Positions 5,512 to 10,471 of a stretch of 10,471 nucleotides of DNA are shown here, one piece after another. The DNA comes from an uncultured Caryophanales bacterium (lineage in GTDB: Bacteria > Bacillota_I > Bacilli_A > RF39 > UBA660): contig CAMKQS010000053.1 in assembly GCA_946414975.1 (NCBI GenBank), positions 1-10,471 of the forward strand, read 5' to 3'. Position 1 is the stretch's first letter. Each line of letters begins with the position of its first letter. The notes under the pieces were generated by a model. That model was not told where the DNA came from. It saw only the letters and a program-made list of their open reading frames with translations, and made no database searches. The position numbers were made by a program, and so were the translations under genes.

Positions 5512-8499
5512 TTACAAAATTTTATTTTCTTTAGTATTTTCTTTTTCATTTACTTGAATTAAATACTCATTAACTTTTCTGATACCTAGATTAAAGTCAA
5601 CTAATTTATTATTAACACTTTTTTTCTGTTCCCTTGTTAATAATTCAAGTATACTTCTATATAAATCAAGTGCACTTTCATTATCAATTGAATTTTTTTG
5701 ATAAACATTTTTTATTTTTATTAACATACTCTCAATATAATTATTTAGTTTCAATTCATCAAAGTATAATTCAACTAGATTAGGATATTTTTCACTTAAC
5801 CCAAATATGTTATTAATATATCGAACAACCCCCTTAATAAATAAATCTACATTAAGGTTTTCAATGGCTTTTTTAATAGTGCCACTAATAATTGCCTCTT
5901 CTCTAAAAGCAATTTTATTTGCGTCTAAATACACTATTGGTATGTTTAATTCAGAAGCAGCTTTTAAACTTCTGTTAATTTTATCTTCATCAAAATAATC
6001 ATATATTATTACATAATCTGGTTGTAGATTAATAAAATTTATATTATTTCTTAACTCTATTCTCTCTATAACAAATTCATTATGTTCCATTCTTGATTCA
6101 TTAACGTAATCCTCAGGCGTCATAAAACGATTTCTACCCATTGATGAAAGATTTAATTTATTTGATACTGAAGATATATCAAAACTGTTTGCCAGTTGGA
6201 TAGCTGAATCAGAAAAATTAGCAAATCCAAAAATTATATCATCTACAGGTGCAGTCTGAGCAATATTTTGATTGGATATTAAAGAGCAACAAATACCATG
6301 ATTTTGAATATTAGAATTTTTATTCCAAAAATCATTATAATCATTAATAGTTTCATGGTTTCTAAATGCAGACAAACTATTAACCATTAAATAAAAATCA
6401 CCAGTTGGTTCATATACTGGAATAATATGGTTATTTATTGGTTGTTTATCATCAATTTTATATAAGCTTTTTTTGATGTCTTTAACAAACAATTTTTTTA
6501 ATTCTTGTTCTAAAAATAGTCTTTCCTCAAAATTTAAAATTGGAAGGTTATAAAAATATTTATCGATAGTATCAGGATTCTTTTCCTTAATTATTTCTTT
6601 AATCACCCTTATATAATCTAATAATTTATTATTATCAAGTTTATCTAGTGAAAAGCCATAACTATAAAGTATTATTCTAGCTTTATTTATACTAAATCCA
6701 AACACTTTATTAAATACTATGTTTTTCTTTTCATCTAATTCATCGCATAAAAGATACTGTTCAGCTATTTTTTTATCACGTTTTTCTTGATAACTATCAA
6801 GATCATCAATACTATTTATATCTACATCAATTAAAGATGAATCTTTATCATATGTATTCAATAAATAATATATTAATATAATCCTTCTTTCCTTAGTTAA
6901 TTTACCTGCTTCTATCTCGTATAAAAAATTATTATTTATATTAAAAACCGCTTGGATTAAACTGTTTATTATATTATTATGATAAATATCATAACCATAT
7001 ATTTCTTTTATCATTAGCAATAATAAAACTATAACCTTTGGCTTTTTATAGTATAAATCAATTATTTTTTGAGATAATTCAGGATATTTTGATAATTTTC
7101 TCAAAAAATATCGATTATGCATTAATTCAGGAATTTCAAATAATTCAAAAATAAAATAACTATAAAAATGAGTATTCCCATCAGATATAATACTACACAT
7201 TTCCCTTTCTTCAGAAGTAAAGAAGGTACTATTTATTAATTTGCTTAAAAAGTAATCCTTATCATTAAAAGCAATTGCATTAAAAATATTCCTAATTGTT
7301 TTTCGATTGTTTGTTTTACTAAGCAAATAATTAATTACACCAGCATAATTATAATGTTGTTGAACCAATATTTTCATCATCTTTGAAAATCCTATAGTAT
7401 TAATTCTATCAATATATTTATTAAAGAATTCATCATCACTTAGGGTTATTCTATCAAAAAAATTCCTTCTTAGCCATATATCTGCTAACAACGTTGCATC
7501 AATATAATCAATATATTTGTCGAGGAATTCATTACCATATGGTTTATCTATATGAATTAACATAGTCCATAATTCGTCATAATTAAATAAATCTTTATAC
7601 TTATCAAATATTTTAATTCTTTCATTAATATTTTTAATACTAATTATTACATCCATTATTTGATTTGGAAATAATGAATGACTTAGTTCATCCAATAGTT
7701 GAATCCGTTTATTTTCGTCATCAATTTTCAATAACAATCTTACAAGAGTATAATTCTTTATTTTATTTTTGTATTTATTAATAATATGAAAAATTAAATC
7801 ATTGTTTTTTATAAAATATATAATATTTTTTATATCTTCACTATCTATAACACCAATATATTTATCTAATAATTTTACTTTATTTTCTTCACGTTTTAAA
7901 TATGATCCGAAATTTGAAATTTGCTCTTTTTTTGATTCATCATAAAATTCATCAAAAATTTCCATTCTCCTTTGATCGGTTCCAAACGAACCAGCAAACC
8001 AATCAAGTCTATAGTCTGGAAATTGTACTTTATATAATAAAAACTCACTTAGCCTTATTTCATCACTTTTTATATGTCTCAAATAATCAGAAAAATCTTC
8101 TGAATTATAATCACTAATATATTTCCTAAACTTTTCTTTTCGTAATTCATCATTATTTAAAGTATTAATAATCCCTACTACATCTTCTTTATCTAAAACA
8201 GAAATATATTCATTCAATGTTTGAAGTTTTAATTCATCTGCAAAAATTAATTCTATTATTTCATATTTTACAAAACTTGACACTTTAGAATTACATTTTT
8301 TTAAAGTATCAATTATTAATTTATCATATCTACCATTTTTTGGGAAATGCCTTAAAATATACTCAACACCATAATAGTCTTGTTTTTCATGTACAATATC
8401 CAACATTATAAATAAATCATCAACATTTGAATATTTATCTAACGTATTAATAGTACCGCTATTTTGTATCGATTCTTTTATTTCTTCCTTGCTTGCCAT
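5512..8499 (-). CDS. 995-residue helical-repeat protein with unknown C-terminal domain
   Basis: I do not recognise a named family. Residues ~85-350 are built from degenerate ~30-residue helical repeats with the pattern LLDKYI..ID.ED...II..I (clear at 207-235, 265-292, 293-318, 323-345), suggesting an alpha-solenoid scaffold. Residues ~350-690 stay mainly helical. The C-terminal part, about 698-870, looks like a compact alpha/beta domain: FWNK (724-727), GICCSLIS (735-742), DDIIFGFANF (753-762), ESRMEHNEFVIER (801-813), QPDYVIIYDYFDE (826-838) and LNIPIVYLDA (851-860). The R-x-E-H-N-E-x-V-I-x-R block is the best candidate for an active or binding site, since I recall similar blocks in other large proteins of gut Firmicutes. 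There is no signal peptide or transmembrane segment, so it is probably cytoplasmic or non-classically exported. The start at 8499 is supported by AAGGTGAT and a -10 just upstream. It is apparently monocistronic. An enzyme, effector or anti-phage role is possible, but nothing decides between them. Confidence 0.8.
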   Translation of the reverse strand: MASKEEIKESIQNSGTINTLDKYSNVDDLFIMLDIVHEKQDYYGVEYILRHFPKNGRYDKLIIDTLKKCNSKVSSFVKYEIIELIFADELKLQTLNEYISVLDKEDVVGIINTLNNDELRKEKFRKYISDYNSEDFSDYLRHIKSDEIRLSEFLLYKVQFPDYRLDWFAGSFGTDQRRMEIFDEFYDESKKEQISNFGSYLKREENKVKLLDKYIGVIDSEDIKNIIYFIKNNDLIFHIINKYKNKIKNYTLVRLLLKIDDENKRIQLLDELSHSLFPNQIMDVIISIKNINERIKIFDKYKDLFNYDELWTMLIHIDKPYGNEFLDKYIDYIDATLLADIWLRRNFFDRITLSDDEFFNKYIDRINTIGFSKMMKILVQQHYNYAGVINYLLSKTNNRKTIRNIFNAIAFNDKDYFLSKLINSTFFTSEEREMCSIISDGNTHFYSYFIFELFEIPELMHNRYFLRKLSKYPELSQKIIDLYYKKPKVIVLLLLMIKEIYGYDIYHNNIINSLIQAVFNINNNFLYEIEAGKLTKERRIILIYYLLNTYDKDSSLIDVDINSIDDLDSYQEKRDKKIAEQYLLCDELDEKKNIVFNKVFGFSINKARIILYSYGFSLDKLDNNKLLDYIRVIKEIIKEKNPDTIDKYFYNLPILNFEERLFLEQELKKLFVKDIKKSLYKIDDKQPINNHIIPVYEPTGDFYLMVNSLSAFRNHETINDYNDFWNKNSNIQNHGICCSLISNQNIAQTAPVDDIIFGFANFSDSAIQLANSFDISSVSNKLNLSSMGRNRFMTPEDYVNESRMEHNEFVIERIELRNNINFINLQPDYVIIYDYFDEDKINRSLKAASELNIPIVYLDANKIAFREEAIISGTIKKAIENLNVDLFIKGVVRYINNIFGLSEKYPNLVELYFDELKLNNYIESMLIKIKNVYQKNSIDNESALDLYRSILELLTREQKKSVNNKLVDFNLGIRKVNEYLIQVNEKENTKENKIL

Positions 8500-8517
8500 A
8501 TCATCACCTTAATTACT

Positions 8518-8547
8518 ATTATAACATACGGCAGACTATGTCCACAA
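8518..8547 (-). promoter_or_regulatory. Promoter of the 995-residue gene
   Basis: Minus strand TATAAT (8518-8523) preceded by TG one base away (8525-8526), giving TG-T-TATAAT, an extended -10. A poor -35 candidate TTGTGG (8542-8547) lies 18 bp upstream. The distance to the ATG is 18 nt, with AAGGTGAT between. Confidence 0.6.
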
Positions 8548-8555
8548 CCTAACTT

Positions 8556-8577
8556 GAACTTCGATTGAAGTTCTTTT
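8556..8577 (+). terminator. Hairpin with short U-tract before the structured RNA
   Basis: GAACTTC-GATT-GAAGTTC (8556-8573) is a perfect 7-bp stem followed by TTTT (8574-8577) on the plus strand. No plus-strand gene lies just upstream, so it may protect the following element from read-in transcription, or be part of that element. Confidence 0.45.
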
Positions 8578-8590
8578 ATATAATAAAAAA

Positions 8591-8769
8591 GCAAACCTCC
8601 ACTTGAAATAGTTTGCTAAAACAGTATAATAACTGTTACGTGCTCTTAGGCACAATCATAAATAAGCAGTCGAAGCTGCAATGTAGTCTATGCTACCAAT
8701 ATCGGAACCTCGGGAATTAATCCTCTGTTCCAGTTTTAAATAAAAGGCATAACTACCAGGGAGGTTTGC
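8591..8769 (+). ncRNA. Multi-hairpin RNA-like element closed by a 10-bp stem that hides an RBS
   Basis: GCAAACCTCC (8591-8600) is exactly complementary to GGAGGTTTGC (8760-8769), closing a ~180-nt region containing a row of small perfect hairpins: AACAGT/ACTGTT (8620-8637), GTGC/GCAC (8640-8653), GCAG/CTGC around a CGAA-type loop (8666-8679), GTAG/CTAC (8683-8696) and GGAAC/GTTCC with an inner GGA/TCC (8704-8731). An alternative short pairing GCAAAC/GTTTGC (8591-8596/8611-8616) would open the closing stem. The 3' strand of that stem contains the GGAGG Shine-Dalgarno for the ORF starting at 8771, so the fold should repress its translation. Such RBS sequestration is known for transposase mRNAs. 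It matches no riboswitch, tRNA, retron or intron consensus that I can recall. The strand is inferred from the downstream ORF. Confidence 0.6.
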
Positions 8770-8770
8770 A

Positions 8771-8893
8771 ATGAATATAATACAAAAAAATGAAGAAAAA
8801 ATCAATGGTATTTTTCAAACTTTTGATAGGATGATTATAAATGGATACATTATTCCTTTACAGAATCCAATTCACTACTTTAATCGCACATAA
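8771..8893 (+). pseudogene. Truncated N-terminus of a mobile-element-type protein
   Basis: A 40-codon frame starting MNIIQKNEEKINGIFQ and continuing TFDRMIINGYIIPL, ending at TAA 8891-8893, where repeat sequence begins. GGGAGG at 8759-8764, 6 nt upstream, is a good Shine-Dalgarno but is buried in the RNA stem. The INGxxxxFDRxIIxGxI pattern resembles the first residues of a widespread 400-500-residue uncharacterised protein family that I remember from multicopy loci but cannot name. The abrupt stop next to a dispersed repeat, and the absence of any continuation, suggest a deletion remnant rather than a real 40-residue protein. It could still be expressed as a short peptide. Confidence 0.45.
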
Positions 8894-8895
8894 TC

Positions 8896-9019
8896 GCATG
8901 CTCACTCACGCACCAAAGGTGCCATCGTTCGCTACCAACGGCAAATACACTCCGTTATTTGCCTATTCCAATGATTTGTTTCACAAATCATTGCATTCCC
9001 TATTCAATCTATACCTCTT
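8896..9019. repeat. Hairpin-bearing repeat, long copy
   Basis: Shares GCATGCTCACTCACGCA (8896-8912), GGTGCCATCGTTCGC (8918-8932) and a 25-nt block starting ATTCCCTATTC (8995-9019) with the copy at 4947-5008. It contains three clear palindromes: GCACC-AAA-GGTGC (8910-8922), GGCAAATA/TATTTGCC (8940-8963) and CAATGATTTG/CAAATCATTG (8969-8993). The last two fill a 62-nt module (8933-8994) absent from the short copy. The element starts at the broken ORF and ends ~30 nt from the pilin stop. It is a structured, modular dispersed repeat of unknown type. A plus-strand reading frame crosses it but shows no sign of being a gene. Confidence 0.75.
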
Positions 9020-9027
9020 CCAAACTC

Positions 9028-9043
9028 TCCAAGAGCACTTGGA
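9028..9043 (-). other. Hairpin 8 nt downstream of the pilin stop
   Basis: TCCAAG-TGCT-CTTGGA on the minus strand (9043-9028), a perfect 6-bp stem with a 4-nt loop and no U-tract, so it is not an ordinary terminator. Known DGR target genes (Bordetella phage BPP-1) have a short hairpin/cruciform just after the variable repeat that promotes retrohoming; this one lies about 40 nt past the predicted repeat end. Confidence 0.45.
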
Positions 9044-9051
9044 CTATCAGT

Positions 9052-10014
9052 CTAATTTCCTGCATTTGAGATATTAGATTTTGAGAGAACTATAACTGGG
9101 CGAACCGCGCCGTCGTCGCAGCTGTAGTAGTTGCAGCCGCTGACGCTATTGCCGCCAAGGCTGCCGGACTCATCGACGCGCCAAACAGAAGGCGACGAAC
9201 CATTGTTTGGACTCATTGTCCAATACCAGTAATTACTATTATATACAAAATTTGGAACATTATCTAATGACCCAGTATAATAGCACCCATCTGTACAAGC
9301 AACACTATTTTCATATCCTAAATTATCTAATAATTCATTATATGTAATTAATCTTGCTTCTGTTGCAGCAGGAGCCTTTGCATTTTTCCAAGCATCAACT
9401 GTAGTTTTTACATATGAAGTTGAATATGTACTACTACTTGAATGATATTGCATTCCACCTATATGACCATTTTCTTCACCATAGTCGTATAGTTCTGCCC
9501 CAGTGCCATTAGAATATGTTTGTATTTCTGAATAACTTAGTGGTTCTGCTTTTAATAATGTTACACTTGCTTCGTCTGTCCCACTATCCTTAATTACATA
9601 GTAGTTTTCATTATTATATGTTACTTGATCACCTACAGTATATGCAGTATATGTTGGTGACTTATCACTACCATATGTGTAATTTTCTACATTTCTTCCA
9701 CCTACTGTACATCCAGCTAAATATACTGATGAATCAGTATTGATTTGTGTTGTTTCACATACAACTTGATTACCTGAATATTCAATTGTTAGTTGTGATA
9801 TATCTGTTGGAAAATCTCCATTATCTAGTAGATAATTAGCTATGGCAAGTTCTACACTTCTTCCATATGCATCAATACTTCTCTTATCAGCTGATATTCT
9901 TGCCTTCTTAATAATAGACATCACTAGTGGTGTCACTATAAGAGCAATTATTGCCATAATTACTAATACTGCGATTAATTCTATGAGCGTAAATGCTCTA
10001 TTTCTTTTTTTCAT
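9052..10014 (-). CDS. Type IV prepilin-like protein with a variable C-terminal domain
   Basis: A 320-residue protein beginning MKKRNRA|FTLIELIAVLV: a short basic leader, prepilin peptidase site with Ala7 at -1, N-methylated Phe8, Glu12 at the conserved +5, and a hydrophobic helix to about residue 35. It should be processed, inserted in the membrane and assembled as a pilin or pseudopilin. The middle (~60-110) has Cys86 and Cys102, which could form a disulfide. The C-terminal domain (~120-310) has YWYWTMSP (262-269), VWRV (277-280) and GAVRPVIVL (302-310), the frame of a DUF6273/FGE-like, C-type-lectin-type ligand-binding fold. Residues 279-302 are G/S/C/Y/D/N-rich with radically different base composition (see variable-repeat entry). 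The start is set by AAGGAG (10024-10029), 9 nt upstream, with a good promoter above it. No pilus assembly genes are in the window, so its export machinery must be elsewhere. Confidence 0.93.
   Translation of the reverse strand: MKKRNRAFTLIELIAVLVIMAIIALIVTPLVMSIIKKARISADKRSIDAYGRSVELAIANYLLDNGDFPTDISQLTIEYSGNQVVCETTQINTDSSVYLAGCTVGGRNVENYTYGSDKSPTYTAYTVGDQVTYNNENYYVIKDSGTDEASVTLLKAEPLSYSEIQTYSNGTGAELYDYGEENGHIGGMQYHSSSSTYSTSYVKTTVDAWKNAKAPAATEARLITYNELLDNLGYENSVACTDGCYYTGSLDNVPNFVYNSNYWYWTMSPNNGSSPSVWRVDESGSLGGNSVSGCNYYSCDDGAVRPVIVLSKSNISNAGN
9085..9183 (-). repeat. Predicted DGR variable repeat in the pilin gene
   Basis: Codons for residues 278-310. By hand count 9091-9180 is about 63% G+C (57/90), against an AT-rich remainder. 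Of codons 279-302, 20 of 24 end in C. The codons at the likely variable sites are GGC, AGC, TGC, TAC, GAC and AAC: each is AAC with only its adenines changed. The fixed-looking positions (GTC, TCC, CTT, GGC-GCG-GTT-CGC-CCA) lack adenine in most places, as expected where A-directed mutagenesis cannot act. The GC-rich 3' end (around 9098-9114) resembles the GC tract near the initiation-of-homing site of known DGRs. The borders are approximate and the 5' limit may reach ~9230. No template repeat or reverse transcriptase is in the window. Confidence 0.7.
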
Positions 10015-10111
10015 ATATCATTTCTCCTTATCTCGAAAAAAAGATTTAATACAAGAAAATAAAACTTAAATTGACAGATAATTAGATCATATCTTCTTCT
10101 ATTACTACTAA

Positions 10112-10140
10112 AGTATATCATTTAATTTTCTATTTTTCAA
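10112..10140 (-). promoter_or_regulatory. Promoter of the pilin gene
   Basis: Minus strand TTGAAA (10135-10140), a 17-bp spacer and TATACT (10112-10117), with TGA before the -10 giving an extended TGnTATACT. It predicts a ~90-nt 5' leader before the ATG at 10014, in which no strong structure was seen. It separates the pilin from the recombinase gene. Confidence 0.6.
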
Positions 10141-10210
10141 TAATTCTTCACAAAAATGATTTTTTAAACTTTTAATGTTTTTTAGAAAATGTAGTATTTT
10201 ACAGTTGATT

Positions 10211-10471
10211 TTATGCTCTTGGATGTGTATTTAAATAAGTACGTCTTAACTTTTCATTAGTTAAATGTGTATAAATAGTTGTGGTTGACAAATTTTCATG
10301 TCCTAATAACTCTTGCACTGCCCTTAAATCTGCTCCCTCGTTTAACATATGCGTAGCAAATGTATGTCTAAATGTATGAGGTGATATGGAAATAGAAATT
10401 CCTGCTTTAGTTTTTATTCTATTTATTATATTTCTAATCTCTCGTGTATTTATTTTTCTACCTGTTTTACT
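10211..10471 (-). CDS. XerC/XerD-type tyrosine recombinase, C-terminal 86 residues
   Basis: The minus-strand frame enters from the right edge and ends at TAA 10211-10213. It contains [47 protein letters not shown] and a final HPRA. These carry the catalytic H-x-x-R-H, the LLGH box and the nucleophilic Tyr (in TIYTH) of tyrosine recombinases. The tail -YTH.TNE.LR..Y...HPRA is characteristic of XerC/XerD, which resolve chromosome dimers at dif, rather than of most phage integrases. The N-terminal SAM-like domain and first catalytic Arg lie outside the window, so XerC, XerD or a single-Xer variant cannot be told apart. It reads toward the pilin gene, but that gene has its own promoter. Partial only because of the window edge. 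Confidence 0.9.
   Translation of the reverse strand, partial: SKTGRKINTREIRNIINRIKTKAGISISISPHTFRHTFATHMLNEGADLRAVQELLGHENLSTTTIYTHLTNEKLRRTYLNTHPRA

Noticed and set aside
5807..5998. Plus-strand ORF inside the 995-residue gene (also 7902-8117, and 9842-10069 over the pilin start)
   Set aside because: Antisense shadows without ribosome-binding sites or recognisable domains.
8591..8769. Retron msr-msd, T-box, tRNA or intron
   Set aside because: The end-pairing arms suggested a retron, but no reverse transcriptase follows and the downstream frame is not RT-like. No T-box AGGGTGGNACCGCG sequence, tRNA cloverleaf, or group I/II core was seen.
8896..9019. CRISPR array
   Set aside because: Palindromes here differ from one another and there are no regular identical repeats with equal spacers.
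8841..9077. 78-codon plus-strand ORF across the truncated frame and repeat
   Set aside because: It starts inside the 8771-8893 frame in another phase, has no RBS, and consists mostly of palindromic repeat sequence. The short copy at 4947-5008 keeps a similar MLTHA-like translation, but that follows from repeat identity rather than from a gene.
9091..9180. GC-rich block as a simple horizontally acquired insert
   Set aside because: It is in frame, confined to the last codons of one domain, and patterned by codon position (C at third positions, A-derivable first and second positions), which a random foreign insert would not show.
10211..10471. Phage or integron integrase dedicated to the pilin locus
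   Set aside because: The -HPRA tail and TNE.LR..Y spacing fit housekeeping XerC/XerD; no attachment sites, cassettes or phage genes are visible.

Overview
The window is AT-rich. Its codon usage, canonical Shine-Dalgarno sequences, TATAAT promoters and gene content suggest a low-GC Firmicutes/Bacilli-type or Mycoplasmatota-like gut commensal. That lineage is an inference from style and content, not from a marker gene. Every clearly intact gene is on the minus strand; the plus strand carries only decayed or RNA-like elements.

Layout, left to right. At 1-570 is a small XRE-type helix-turn-helix regulator. Its ~290-nt upstream region holds a 20-codon leader-like ORF with a near-perfect Shine-Dalgarno, two terminator-like hairpins and two mutually exclusive stems. 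At 861-1694 is a metallophosphoesterase with its own extended -10 promoter. At 1761-4391 is a complete pyruvate, phosphate dikinase (ppdK) with a clear promoter and terminator. The stretch 4392-5511 has no intact gene and is a graveyard: a decayed MutS-N-terminal-like gene, two minus-strand terminator-like hairpins, one copy of a hairpin-bearing repeat, and the C-terminal remnant of an ISAs1-family transposase on the plus strand. At 5512-8499 is a 995-residue protein of unknown function: a helical-repeat N-terminus joined to a conserved-looking C-terminal domain. The stretch 8500-9051 carries a plus-strand multi-hairpin RNA-like element whose closing stem hides the ribosome-binding site of a truncated ORF, then a second, longer copy of the repeat. 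At 9052-10014 is a type IV prepilin-like protein. At 10211-10471 is the C-terminus of a XerC/XerD-type tyrosine recombinase that runs off the window.

The most interesting signal is in the pilin gene. Its last ~100 nt are about 63% G+C in a very AT-rich region, and 20 of 24 consecutive codons (residues 279-302) end in C. Most of those codons (GGC, AGC, TGC, TAC, GAC, AAC) can be derived from AAC by changing only adenines. Together with the C-terminal W..G...GAVRPVIVL frame, this is what the variable repeat of a diversity-generating retroelement (DGR) should look like. No reverse transcriptase or template repeat lies in the window, so the machinery would have to act from elsewhere or be extinct. 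The reading is therefore a predicted, remotely served, self-diversifying pilin tip, flanked by palindrome-rich repeats.
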